From the NCBI GenBank assembly GCA_032768795.1, contig CP136490.1:5022001-5086000 (forward strand): a stretch of DNA of 64,000 nt, in the 5' to 3' direction. Shown here piece after piece: positions 1 to 10,830 of the stretch (position 1 is its first letter; each line of letters starts with the position of its first letter). Position numbers and translations under genes: made by a program. This stretch comes from Tremella fuciformis. Lineage: Eukaryota > Basidiomycota > Tremellomycetes > Tremellales > Tremellaceae. The notes under the pieces were generated by a model that searched no databases, was not told where the DNA came from, and was given only the letters and a program-made list of their open reading frames with translations.

Positions 1-147
1 GCGCGGCTCAGCACACCTCGCTCTCCCGAAGTCGCAACAGACTATCTCACCTCGACCAGACAAGAGAGCTACAAGGAACAATCGCAGTCGAGACGGGAAA
101 GGTGAGACACATCATATAATGGCGTGCGTAATGCCAGCTGGTGATTC

Positions 148-230
148 GACCGTGTGGCTTAGTGGTCAGAGCGCCCGTTTTACATGCTGTGGAACACGGG
201 AAATCGGCGGTTCGAACCCGCCCATGGTCA
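148..230 (+). tRNA. tRNA-Val (anticodon TAC) with 10-nt intron
   Basis: The stretch folds as a tRNA. The acceptor stem pairs 148-154 with 223-229 (one G-T pair), the D arm is 157-172, the anticodon stem pairs 174-178 with 196-200, and the T arm pairs 206-210 with 218-222 around the loop TTCGAAC. The anticodon loop is 17 nt instead of 7, which fits a 10-nt intron at 185-194, directly after position 37. The anticodon is then T181-A182-C183, reading Val codon GTA. CCA is not encoded, as expected in eukaryotes. A run of five T near 269-273 may end transcription. Confidence 0.87.
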
Positions 231-754
231 AGATAGCTTTGTGCACTCATCATGAGTGTTCGTCCTCATTTTTAGCTTGCTTGGAACCGCTTCCAGTGCA
301 TCGAGACGTCCCGCTGATCGCTGAGGAAGGGATGGAGTTGCTAGGGGTCATGACAAACAGCTCTCACTCTACAGGCGCAAACGGGTTTCTCTCTGCGAAA
401 AAGACGATGTGTTCAGTGACTCCATAGCAAATCAAGCTGTCTCGCACGCATGATCCGCGCCAGCTGCACAAATAACAGAATGCACGTCAGTATGCAGCGC
501 AGCTCCTTAGCTGTGCACCATCCACCCGCGCTCTCCTTGGCGCCATAATGTTCAAACTAGGGGCTAAGCGTCGAGCCACCCCCACGCCGATCGTTTTCGA
601 GGCACAATGACGTCAATCGCAGTGGCGAGTGGGGTTACAGTTTAGCCCACCAAGGCAGTATATAGTCTCGCAGCTGAAGTCATTTGTCGTGCTCCATATA
701 TCCTACCACAGTCAACTGTATCGCACACGACCAGTCAGACTACACATCGCAATA
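231..754. other. intergenic region, no gene seen
   Basis: Between the tRNA and the next gene I see no coding signal with a plausible codon pattern or splice sites. The last 150 bases probably hold the promoter and leader of the gene starting at 755. A TATA-like stretch (tatata) lies near 659-664. Confidence 0.5.
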
Positions 755-1597
755 ATGGGTCTTTTCGGTAGCAGCGATCCCGTCAAGCAGCAGGAGAAGG
801 CTCTGGCATCTGGTACGTCGCACAGTCCTGTCACTCGCTAGCACCGGCCCCGCTCGCCACCCGCCCTTTACCCCCCGAGATCTACGGAATGGTCCGCGGT
901 GGGTGCTGATCACACAGAGGCCAAGCACGAGGAGAAGCAGGTCAAGCAGGCGACCAAGGATGTCACACACGCCGAGAAGAGCGAGGCGAAGGCCGCCAAG
1001 AGCGAGCACAAGGCTCACTCGGTGAGTGCCTCAGCACGCGTCCAGGGAGGATGTAGCTGATGCGTTTGATAGGCACATGAGAAAGCGGTGCAGGTCGAGG
1101 CCAAGCTTGCGTCCGAGCTGGAGAAAGTCACACACAGTGAGTCGCGCGTCAAGACTGTAGTGCTGTCGCTGACGCTGTCAGAGCACAACGCGGCCGTGTC
1201 CAAAGTCCAGACCACGGGCAACGACGCCAACAACCACACTAATCAGCATCAACGCGCGGTTCAGGAGGTCGAGCAGAAGAAGGTCAACCTCCAGCATGTG
1301 CAGGCGGCCGTGGGTCATTCAACCCGTGCTATGCGTATAGCTCACCACCAGCACCACCAACACGAGGCCGACCGCGAACATCGTCGTGCTGAGCTGCACC
1401 CCGCGGAGGAGCTCGGTGCAGCTGGGGCCGGCGCAGCCGCCGGCGCAGGGCAGACTGGAGCAGGTGTGCCCCAAGCTGGACAGACAGCCCCCACCGGTCC
1501 GAGCGGCCACGTCGGCCTGGCGAGGGCCGAGGCGGCCAACGCCGAGCAGCACGCCGCACAAACTGGCGCTGGGTACGGGGCACAGGGACAGGTGTAG
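755..1597 (+). CDS. small charged coiled-coil protein, function unknown
   Basis: Four exons (755-812, 918-1021, 1073-1136, 1182-1597) join in frame to about 213 residues. The third intron is 45 nt, a multiple of three, so it can be missed as coding sequence; its gtgagt donor and gctgac branch argue that it is real. The N-terminal two thirds is rich in Lys, Glu, Ala and His with repeated KxE/AKxE patterns and looks like a long helix or coiled coil. The C-terminal third is rich in Gly, Ala, Gln and Pro and is probably disordered. There is no signal peptide, membrane segment or enzyme motif. I do not recognise the family; a structural or stress-related role would be a guess. The exact 3' exon structure is less certain than the start. 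Confidence 0.6.
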
Positions 1598-2190
1598 GCA
1601 AAGCGGTACTTCAAGTATAATACCCTCGATGCAACATTGTCATACGCGATGACCCACGCACGCTCAACTCGGACATCACATGGCCGATCACCTATTGTGC
1701 GATGAAACAGGAACCGACAGCTACCATCAAAGGCCCGTGCGCGCGGTCCCGACTTCGCTCTCGAGCGATGGCATGTCGCTGCAGAGTCTGGCCTCTGATG
1801 GAGGCACACAAAACAGTTCCCATCATTCAATCAAACGCGAGTCCTTTCCCCTTTGACATCTCTTGGCCATGTTCTTGTCATCGCGCCTTTCAGCGCCATA
1901 TCGTGAGTCGCCAGAAGGGACGAGACAATCCCCTTTGGGACCGCTTTGTCCTCCCGCGACTCCGTTTTCGCGTCGTTCCCACTTGTTGCTCACCCTCGAT
2001 TTGGAAGACCCATAACACGCCCACCCTTTCTCGCCGACCTCGCGCTCCCCTTCGAGTTTCCCATCTTTCTTCGAGTCCTGTTGTTGATCATTGTCGCTCC
2101 TTACTATATTCTACACTTCACGTTGATCAGTTCCATCCGTGACTTCATCCTGCAGCGCCAACTCTTGCCCCTCCTTGCTCGGTGTCCAAT
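1598..2190. other. intergenic region, promoter of CPL1-like gene
   Basis: No convincing coding sequence. The last 300 bases are rich in C and T (runs such as ccctttgacatctcttgg and ctccttcgagtttccc), typical of a fungal promoter and 5' leader, and lead to the start at 2191. Confidence 0.45.
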
Positions 2191-2900
2191 ATGCGCATCT
2201 CCGGTCTCGCCTTCGCCTTTTGCGCGTCCCTTTTCTCGGCCAGCCTTGTGATGGCAGCTCCGCGGTATGACCATGACCACGACCATGATCACGAGGAGCA
2301 GGACTGGCACCATCATCATCGACCTAGTCCCAGTTCCAGCTTGAAGCCAAAGAGGGCCATTGTGAGTATCTCTCCCTGCCAATTTGCCACCGTTCGCCGT
2401 CGATCACGCGCTGATTCTATCAGCCAGCTCAGTACCCGGTTTTGGCTTTGGGCAGCCAAAATGATCTTGCGCGATGCCCGTCCACATCGGTCGCGTGCCC
2501 GATATGGCCCGTGTTCTTGGCCGACGTCACGCCGTCCACCGAGTGGGAGTGGTCAGTCACGCTCTGCCAAGTTGAGTGACTTGTTGATGGGCAGCGTAGC
2601 GGTCGAGGAAGACCTGTACTCGTGCGGCGGGTGTGCTACACTGTAGTGAGTGCAACGAGGCAGTGCGCGCTTCCATGAGTATTGACTGGGTAGTCACGAT
2701 GAGCTCGATGTCGACGGGCTCCCGACCACCTTTGGGACCGACTGCTCGGCTATAGCCGGCGTCGGCGCAACGACGTGCCAGGCGGGCAAGTGTGTCGGTG
2801 CGTCCCTCTCCCAGAGACGATGGACCGTTTTTGCTGATGTGCAGCGTACTCTTGCAAGTCGGGTTACAAGCTCCTCAGTGGCCAGTGCGTCTCTGCTTGA
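2191..2900 (+). CDS. secreted cysteine-rich protein, CPL1-like domain
   Basis: Five exons (2191-2361, 2424-2551, 2595-2645, 2694-2797, 2845-2900) give 169 residues. Residues 1-23 form a clear signal peptide ending in a VMA-AP type cleavage site. A short tract of His, Asp and Glu follows (HDHDHDHEE and HHHH), which could bind metal. The C-terminal half has the Cys pattern of the CPL1-like domain of basidiomycetes: a CPS..C pair, LYSCGGC, a GTDC segment, TCQAGKC and YSC with a final GQCVSA end. Such proteins are secreted or wall-associated. The founder CPL1 of Cryptococcus neoformans is linked to capsule and host interaction; whether this copy does anything similar is not shown here. Frame and phases fit at every junction. 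Confidence 0.8.
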
Positions 2901-3312
2901 CGCACCTCCGGTCCAAGCCCCGGACAAATACCTCGACCCGTTCCGACAGACACGCCCCGCTTCAGCACCTTGGGATCAGCTTCTTAGTGATATATAGTCT
3001 GTCAGCCGTCTGCGGCCTCCCCGCTCCTTCTCTTTGTCTCTGATTGCCCCGTTTGATGAGACGACTCATGTATGCCAATGGACATTGCTTACTCGTGATT
3101 CTCGGGGTGAGATTCGGGACCGGTGTGAAATGCCGGATAACCCCGGACAGGTCGGCGCCGGCGTTGAGCCCTGGCTAGTCAGCTTGGGGACCCCTCTTTT
3201 TCACTTCGCAATAGGCACATCAGCTGTCGCCTTCTCATCTCTCTTTGCGTGTGTTCTCTTTCTGCTGCATAGACCATAGACTCGCATACGTCGTGGAACC
3301 GATACTCTCGTC
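2901..3312. other. intergenic region between CPL1-like gene and carrier gene
   Basis: About 410 bases with no supported gene. They should hold the 3' end of the CPL1-like transcript and the promoter of the carrier gene. A TATA-like gtgatatatag lies near 2986-2996. Confidence 0.4.
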
Positions 3313-4629
3313 ATGTCCACCGAGCTCAAGAAGCCCGTCCGTGAGTCTCAAACAAGCCTGACACGGCCGGACGCAGCTGATTCCAGCCCTCCCCTTCGTG
3401 TACACATTCACCGCCGGAGCTATCGCAGGTGAGTCATGGCATGGCATTGCGCAGAAGCAGAGCTGATAGGCAAGGATGTACCGAGCTCCTGGTTCGTATC
3501 TCATCCCTCATGCCACCTTCACCACCCTTGCAGGCTTCTGCAATGCCATTTGGAGCAAATCCCGGCCGCGGACATTCCAGGTAGACAGTCACACAGCTCA
3601 CACGATCAGCTCCTTTACCCGCTAGACGTGGTCAAGACCCGCCAGCAGCTTGATACCGCCGCCAAAGGCACAGGCATGATGCAGACCTTCAAGAACATTG
3701 TTGCGCAGGAGGGGTCAGCTCTCCGTGGCTGCAGACGCTGATATGAGCTGACCACCAGGCCGCGCCGGCTGTACCGAGGTATCATCCCCCCTTTGATGCT
3801 CGAGGCACCCAAGCGTGCCGTGAAGTGTCAGTGAAATGCGATGAGGGCTAGGATTCTGGCTGACTGCGGATAGTCGGCGCCAACGGCTGGTGGGGCTCGT
3901 ATTACACCCAGAACGGCCAAATACCCATGACCCAATCGCTCGCCATCCTGACGGGTGCCTGTGCCGGTGCGACCGAGTCTGTCGTCGTCACCCCCTTCGA
4001 GCTAGTCAAGATCAGGCTACAAGACAAGAAGAGCACCTTCAAAGGCCCTCTCGACGTCATCAAGCACTCTTTCAAGACCGCCGGGCCCCTGGGGTGAGCG
4101 AATCCCCCCATATTGCACATACGACAAGCTCACGTGCAGTCTCTATCAGGGCATGGAATCCACATTCTGGCGTCACGTTTGGTGGAATGCAGGATACTTC
4201 GGTGTCATCCACTTCATGAAGGGATTGCTGCCGAAGCCCACAAGCAAGAAGCAGGAGCTCGTGAACAACTTGATTGCGGGTACCGCGGGTGGCTTCGTCG
4301 GCACGACCTTCAACACGCCCTGTGAGCCGCCGTTCTCAGCCTTCTGCGCTCATCTCTGACGATGCAGTCGATGTGATCAAGTCGCGCGTGCAGTTGACCG
4401 GTACCGGGGACTGGTCGTACCCTGGCCTCATCAAGGTCGCCCGGACAGAGGGTATCGGAGCGTGGTACAAGGGTTTCGCACCCAAGGTGTTGCGTTTGGC
4501 ACCGGGCGGTGGTGTTCTTCTGCTTGGTGAGTGACTGCTTTCCTGACTCGCAATGGCTTGTGCTGACTCACAGTCGTCGAGGCCCTCTCTGCCGTCTTCA
4601 GGCAGCAACTCGGACCTCCGTACATCTAG
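3313..4629 (+). CDS. ODC1: mitochondrial 2-oxodicarboxylate carrier (SLC25 family)
   Basis: Nine exons give 291 residues, the usual size of mitochondrial carriers. The three repeats are visible with their signatures YPLDVVKTR, TPFELVKIR and the last PxDVIKSR split by an intron. The start PLPFVYTFTAGAIAG and the segment RGIIPPLMLEAPKRAVKF match fungal 2-oxodicarboxylate carriers (yeast Odc1/Odc2), which exchange 2-oxoadipate and 2-oxoglutarate across the inner membrane for lysine synthesis and breakdown. Exons: 3313-3340, 3387-3428, 3475-3491, 3610-3713, 3759-3826, 3874-4093, 4140-4321, 4368-4526, 4574-4629. Exon 3 is only 17 nt, but it supplies exactly the CTELL residues needed between AG and LLYPLDVV. 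Substrate is inferred from family resemblance. Confidence 0.88.
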
Positions 4630-5296
4630 ATGCAAGAATGCCTATCTCTCTCATCGCTGCGCGAGAGTCTTATGAGGTTGGACCTGAAGTGCAAGTGGCG
4701 CAAATCTGCACGTCAAACATCGGCAGCTTGAACGCGCTTTCCAGACAGTCGGCAACAATTCGCCCAAATCTGACCGGGAGAGCTGGCTGCCCCACAATTA
4801 TGCAAACAGGCAACACCCGATATTACAATACTCAGCTCGTGGTCGAGCCTCATGGGACGGATTGCTGCGACCTTCTCCAATCCATGGTGACAGGTTGCGT
4901 TAAGGGTGACCTGTCAGAAGTCTCAAAGCGCTTCGATGTTGAATGAGTGACGCCATCGACGCTCGCTAGATGGATGGGGTTGAAGCTCGCGTCTGAGGCC
5001 GTTTCCGCTCTTCAACGATCGTATCAGATTGCTCATATGACCTGTGGCCATCAGCACAAACGCGTGTCGCACTTGTCAACAAAGCATCTTAATGACGAGT
5101 AATAGCTGGCGCATGCCCAGATAGGCGTCGAATCGAATGACTCGTGTGCCTCCAGTCCTTTGTAGTTTGACCGGACGCACGGAGCTCGTCAACGGTCTCT
5201 CGACGGGTGCATTCGGAACGTCGAGACACATATGTCGTCTCTTCCCAGTCCGTCTGTCTCTTCTGACTTGACCACATCGCTGCTACCTTGAACTCG
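4630..5296. other. intergenic region before paralog 1
   Basis: No gene seen. The part from about 5157 to 5245 resembles the sequence before paralog 2 (about 7029-7110): both contain CCTTTGT, then TTTGAC, CGCACGGAGC and ACATATGT in the same order. The promoter region was therefore duplicated together with the gene. Confidence 0.55.
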
Positions 5297-5871
5297 ATGA
5301 CGGAAACAACGGTAACCACAGACACCGAGACTCTGGGTCCTTTCGCTAGCATTGTGTGTGACACTTTGCCATGTTCTGGGCCGGAGTGCATCTCCTTCTT
5401 CGATGGCACGATGTTGAAGTTCGAGAGGTCGGTCCCCTCATCACTGCTCAGTCTTCTGGCTCATTCCTCCCAGCGGCAGATTCGAGGCGTTTAAGGATTT
5501 AATTCGGACCGCTTTCGATGCAGATCGCAGCTTTGCAGATACCATACTACAAGCCTTCGACGAGGTGACTGAGCGATCTATCGCCCAGTTTCCGCTGGGC
5601 ACGCACTCAAAAGCTGCGAGAGAGCTGCTTGGCTGGAGCGAAGCCAAGTGGATCCAAGTCTCAAACACGACAATGGGCCATATCAATAAGTACTTCTCTT
5701 CCTCTTCCCTCCTAGTCATACATCCTGACAATGCGCAGTCGGGAGTTTGTTTCCCACCAAGACGATATATGGCGCGTGCTCCCCGTAAGTCGTAACAATA
5801 TGCTCGTCCTCGGGCGGGGCATAGAAGAATGTGACAAGCGTCTCGAGCAGATTCAGGAAAGCAGGGGCTAG
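5297..5871 (+). CDS. unknown small protein, three-member local family, paralog 1
   Basis: Three exons (5297-5427, 5474-5689, 5739-5871) encode 159 residues with two phase-2 introns. The protein starts with a Thr-rich leader. Exon 1 ends with CDTLPCSGPECISFFDGTMLKF; exon 2 has a helical stretch DTILQAFDEVTERSI followed by LLGWSEAKW; exon 3 ends with a charged helix RLEQIQESRG. It aligns over its whole length with paralog 2 and more weakly with paralog 3. There is no signal peptide or known domain that I recognise. The Cys trio in exon 1 (C-x5-C-x4-C) is kept in paralogs 1 and 2 and largely in 3. Expression and function are unknown. Confidence 0.65.
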
Positions 5872-7220
5872 CTTCGTTCACTTCGGTCCAGTACCCGTCC
5901 GTACCGGGCGTGCCCACTTCTCGTGAGTGGGTACGTCAGCAGTCATATGAGGAGACAGAACACGAGGCTGGGGTGGCGAAGGATCGATGTTGGAGATCTC
6001 ACACTATCCTTTTTCACTCGTAGTCGGCCGAGAAGCTGGAGCAAATGATGCACCATGCATATTACTAGCAACGAGAGCCCGTGGACAGAACATGGGTGAC
6101 ATTGTGGATCAGGCTTTGCCTCGTTCGTCACACCGGACAACGACATGAGGTCTGACCTGAGCATTGGGGATCTGCCCCTCTCACACTGAAGCAAGGTCAA
6201 ACAGGTATATACCAGTTCGGCCTCATGGTCGACGAGCATATGATGGCGAGGTACAAGCGGCATCATTCTGTCGACAGCTTCAATCGCTTTCGGCGCCTTC
6301 TCGACCGCAAAGCAAGCCTCAGGCGCCTCATTCTCAATGGTCACCTGTGATCATGGTTCGCCAAAACATGATGCCGTTGATTGTGCGAAGACATGTCATT
6401 GCGACCATGGAGCATCACGCGGAAGGAATTTCGCGCTCCACTTCCTCTTCGGCATCTTCTGATCACGATGCCATCGCTCCCACAGCCAAAGACCAATTCA
6501 TCTGGGGCAGAATGGACACATGTCAAACGTGCTCAAACCCAGACCTCAGATCTCGTCCTTACAGCGGAGCTCTCGTGTCCTTCCCTCGTTGCAGCTGGCA
6601 GCAGAAGTCCCTGGCGACGTCTATCGCAGGTTATGAGACTCGCGGTGTCCTCGCACTACCATCTGTCACTTCGTCACACGTATTCGTCTACCGCCACTAA
6701 GCATATGTTGACATTTTACCATATACCCCTGCACACGGGGGTTACCAAGGGCTTTGACCCTCTCCGGAGTCCCCTTCTTGGTGCGATGGCCTCTGACGAA
6801 CAAGGCCGTAACGCGATTGAAGCTGGTCCTCGTCGTTTTGTCCTACAGTAGTCGTTTCAGTTTCATCAGGAGATCTATATCGCTCATATCAGTTTGCCCC
6901 TGATCACCTCTGACATCGACCCAGACACGTATCGGGCTCTACGACGCGGTGCGGAAAAGAGGAGCGCGACGAGCTCCAGGGTAACGGATGTGTGTGACCT
7001 TTAGATGACCGTCAGATAGGACCTCTCATCCTTTGTGCTTTGACGGATCGCACGGAGCACGCCAGCGGTCACTCCGCCATTCACTTCGGTGCGTCGCAAT
7101 ACATATGTGGGGTCCTCAACCCCTATAACCCCCCCCCCCCCCCCCCCCCCCTCCCCCCCCCACCCCCCGCGAACTTGCCACCTACGCCGACTGAGACGTG
7201 ACGCTACTACCTTCCAGGCA
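5872..7220. other. gene-poor stretch between paralogs 1 and 2
   Basis: I see no gene with convincing splice signals. A short open stretch around 6197-6350 (Tyr/His/Arg-rich, ending in a stop) could be a decayed exon but has no partner. The 3' part contains the duplicated promoter region of the paralog family and, just before the next gene, a long poly-C tract. Confidence 0.4.
7129..7168 (+). repeat. poly-C tract in front of paralog 2
   Basis: Twenty-three C, then T, nine C, A and six C. The tract ends 52 bases before the ATG of paralog 2 and interrupts the region that otherwise resembles the promoter of paralog 1. Such a tract is prone to length change and to sequencing error. Confidence 0.9.
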
Positions 7221-7779
7221 ATGACAACGAGAGCGAATACCCTCGGTGCCTCTAGTAGGACTGTGTGCGCCACGTTGCGGTGTTCTGCCGCTGACTGCGT
7301 GCGCTTCTTTGATGGCACACTGTTGAAGTTTGATAGGTTTGTCGGCTCTTTAGCTTGAGAGCGCTCTGGCTCATTCTTTTCAGAGACAGATTTGACGAGC
7401 TGGAGGAATACGCCCGGACCGCCTGTGCCGAAGATCCCACTTTCGAAGATACCCTACAGCAAGCCCACGATGAAGTGACTGAACGATCTCTTGTCCGCTA
7501 CCCTCTGAGCAAGAGGTCAGAGGGTGCGTCGCAGATCCTTGGGTGGTCTCTTGACAAATTCTTGCAATATTCGAATGGGACGTTGCCCTATTTCAATCGG
7601 TCCGTCTGCCGTTGCGTCCCCTGACTGTGGAGGCTAATTGTGCCAGTCAAAGGTACAGGCCTACCGGTGGCGAGATGAGCAACGCGTTAGCCTTAGGTCC
7701 TTCGTACATGAGTATAATCAATTGGGGCTTGGACGACTCTAACGCGCGCCTCGAGGATATTCAGTCCAGCAGAACTTAG
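7221..7779 (+). CDS. unknown small protein, three-member local family, paralog 2
   Basis: Three exons (7221-7336, 7384-7599, 7647-7779) encode 154 residues. Exon 2 (216 nt) and exon 3 (133 nt) have exactly the lengths found in paralog 1, and both introns are in phase 2 at the same sites. Shared blocks include RCSAADCVRFFDGTLLKF, EDTLQQAHDEVTERSL, ILGWSLDKF and the C-terminal RLEDIQSS. The N-terminus is shorter than in paralog 1. It is probably soluble and mostly helical. I do not recognise a family. A poly-C tract sits in its upstream region. Confidence 0.67.
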
Positions 7780-10270
7780 CTTGGACCACTCCGGCCGACA
7801 CGCCCTCCATAGTCCAGTGTACAGGGGTTTTCCTCATTCACTCATAATGAGGCAGGCGTTTTGACGTGGTGTATGAGAAGCAACGCATTAGTTGGTGTAG
7901 TCGTCGGGGTTGGGTATCTCGCTCTCTCCTCTTCCACTCACTGACCGTCGGAATGGTGGGACATTTGCTGCATCTACACTGTTCGTAACAATGAGGAGCT
8001 GTAAACAGAGGAGATGACATTTTCAGTCAGGCTTTACATGGTTGGTGAGAGAAAACCGAGCGCGGCAACCATGGTGAGGCCTTGTATCTCTAGGTGTGCA
8101 CCCCAACAAGCCTGGAGCTCGTCTCATCCCAGGCACGCAACAGAAGTGACTCCGTAGCACCTCCCGTAACGCATAGGCTCACATCTTTGTTCATTGCGCC
8201 GCGTTGTTTTCGGAGCAGCTGTCAGCTCAAAGTGCTTAGAATAGTCCAGAATCGCTAAGGTTCCACTGGAAAATTGGAGCCAACGGGACTCTAATCAGTG
8301 AAGCGTCTGACAGGCAGCTTTTGACCAGTTTTTAAGAGGCTTTTCCGCTAGCGAAGCATTGGTGACTTCGGGTACGCTTGCTTGTATGTCGCTTCAAAGA
8401 CAAGATCTCCTCTCCGAGCAGCTCGGGCAGAATCGTCCATTCCATGGAACTTCGTCCTAAATGAATGAGCCATGAGTCTTTATCGTACAGTATCTGTGGT
8501 CCCACTTAGTTTTCGAATTCGAGCATTGTCCCGTCGAAGCATGAGATACACACCTGCATCGAACAAGATAGGCGCTCGCAAACAACATTGCAGCTAGGCC
8601 CGGTAGGCGTAGACTCGACAACGGTTTGTGTGTCGGTCATGATGTCGATGCTTCCGCAACCATTGACTTAGAGAGTGGCGAGCGTGTGAGAGGGAGACTG
8701 GGCCTGCCAAGAGGTAGACTGAACCTTTCATGACTTGCCCCGCGCTCACGTACTGTACGAGGACGCAGCGATATGCTCCGTGCGTTTGGTTCGCCACCAG
8801 GAGCTTATCGAAAGGCACACCTTCTGCTAATCCGCAATATAGGGGAGCCCATATTCCCCTCCTTCTCGAGACACCCTTGTAGTGATAGGAGCGGTCTCGA
8901 GAGAGGTAACGCACGGTATTTTGGGGAAATATTTGACACGCGAACCAGTACGGGCGCCAACGAATGACTCGGAGGCTACGTACCTAGCTGGACATTGAGG
9001 TGGTAGATCATGACTGATTGTCTCCGGTTCCCTCTCATCACAGATTATGTTGGTCATTGTTAGAACCGTCAGTGGGGATGAGCAACCCATATACCATCGT
9101 CAAGTAGGATGTAACTGCGCACAATGACATTCGCTTGTCCATGAGTGATCGCTCGCCTTCCGAGACGTCATCGAGTGAAGCAGGCACATGCAATCTCGGC
9201 AACTCAGACCTCACCTGGCCCGCTACTGGAAGATTGAAGTATCATGTCTGGCCGCATGTCTCGGCGAGGTGCTATGTGGCGCGGTCCGTGCGCCACGATA
9301 GATACCCCTGGACGTCCGGCTGCTAGCCTGATACACATCATGCACGTACCCCGTGTTGCGAAAATCGTTGGGTCGTGTACCGTCATCTAATGATACATCT
9401 GATACGCGAAATAGTCCATCTGCTATGGCGGGACACGCCTTGGATAGCTGGTACCTGCTGTGACAAGGATAAGTAAGGTCACATCCGGTGCGAAATACGC
9501 CATGATGAGTCTACGAGTAGGCATGTTTCTCGGTTTGTCCGTCTTCATCCGTTTACCGACTGTTCGTGAACATGGCACAGTACCACAATGATCGTCTTTG
9601 ACACCATCATCCTGCACCATGACTACTCGCATCACAGACCGACTGCTCACATCACAGACACGCCATCTGTCGGAGAGGCAACAAGTTTCAGGCGAGAGGG
9701 GTACAGAGCCAAACACACGCCAGAGCGAGTCAACGGGACGGCAGATGAAGCTGGAGCGCAGATTTGCTGCACATGCAAGAACGACCGCCTCTCTCCAACG
9801 TGTTTACCAATGTTTAATGAGTTAATTTCAACAAATTCTGTAGCGAAACAACGCATATTTGGGCATCGTGTAGCTTTCCTACGTAATGCAGCGGTGGGCC
9901 TTGCAGCAGGGAGACTTTCGATGACGCACGCTTTGCACTTTGTGCAAGCTTTTCAAACCTGTGTAAGGGCTATCGCCAATGACACCTGTTCCGCAGTACG
10001 AGTTTGGCTATCTTCTCCAGGTCAGTCGCCAATTCTGCAAGGCAATGCACTCGTTGTGAAAACTTCTCGCCTTGCAATTTCAAAATCGGCCAGTACTCAG
10101 CTATTTGTGGTCGGATTTCACATTGCTCCTTCGTGTACAGCTTAGTAGGAGTAAAGCGACAAAGGACGACGGGACTTGAGAAAAAGTATAAGAAGATGGC
10201 GTCTTGGCTGCCTTGCCGCTCGAACGATCCATCTTTGACTCATCCTCTCGATCGCATCGGAAATCTCATC
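7780..10270. other. 2.5-kb stretch without a recognisable gene
   Basis: Both strands were read. The open stretches are short, lack coherent amino-acid composition and cannot be joined by plausible introns. I see no tRNA, no LTR-like repeat and no target duplication. It separates paralogs 2 and 3 of the small-protein family and may be decayed sequence. The last 70 bases lead into paralog 3. Confidence 0.4.
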
Positions 10271-10830
10271 ATGGCCGACAGTGACGCTGCCTCTGAGAAG
10301 CCAACTCTGAAGCCCAATTGCCAGACTGTCAAAACTGAGATAGGCTGCACCAATGCTGAGTGCGTTGCCCTTTTTAATGGCCACATGAGGCGGACGAACC
10401 TGTAAGTCTTGTCTAGGTCTCACGAATAGCCTTGTGGCTCTGACACTCAGGACACGGTACGCAGAGCTGAAAAGTTCGGCCGACACAGTCATCTCTAACA
10501 AGAAGGAGTTCAAGAACACTATGCAAGCTGCTTGGACGGAAGTGACGATTGACTCCTTAACTACCGCCGGTTCGGGACCGTGGTTTGAAGCGGCTCGTGC
10601 CTCGCTCCACTCGAGTGCCGCGGACTTCGCCAACGGGACGATGGCAAATTTTGATCCGTAAGCTTGCCCGCCTATGCGTGAATGCTCCCGGAGATGACCT
10701 CAGCGATCAATGGCAGCTTTACATGACAAACGTGGTGGCGGTGGCTTCCTCATCCCCTCACAACGCAATGATCATAAAGTCGGCTCAGGAAGAGATACAA
10801 TCAAAGTTGCAGTGGTTAGGCACCTTATGA
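10271..10830 (+). CDS. unknown small protein, three-member local family, paralog 3
   Basis: Three exons (10271-10401, 10451-10657, 10704-10830) encode 154 residues. Exon 1 is 131 nt, identical in length to paralog 1; exon 2 is 207 nt (three codons shorter than in the others); both introns are in phase 2 at matching sites. The block GCTNAECVALFNGHM corresponds to the Cys/FFDGT block of paralogs 1 and 2, and FANGTMANFDP matches their NTTMGHIN/NGTLPYFN end of exon 2. Overall identity is low, so this is the most diverged copy. Function unknown. Confidence 0.6.

Noticed and set aside
3436..3741. Long open stretch through the intron region of the carrier gene
   Set aside because: It ignores good splice sites and breaks the carrier repeat; the 17-nt microexon model restores the conserved residues in exact length.
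5089..5409. Minus-strand open frames opposite paralogs 1 and 2 that resemble each other
   Set aside because: They are shadows: the resemblance comes from the duplicated plus-strand genes, which have better structure and splice sites.
7129..7168. Poly-C tract as a telomere or CRISPR-like repeat
   Set aside because: It has no repeated unit besides single C and lies inside the chromosome between genes; no CRISPR structure exists in the window.
9588..10145. Plus-strand open frame of 185 codons in the gene-poor stretch
   Set aside because: Amino-acid composition looks random, with no splice logic or motif, and nothing supports expression.
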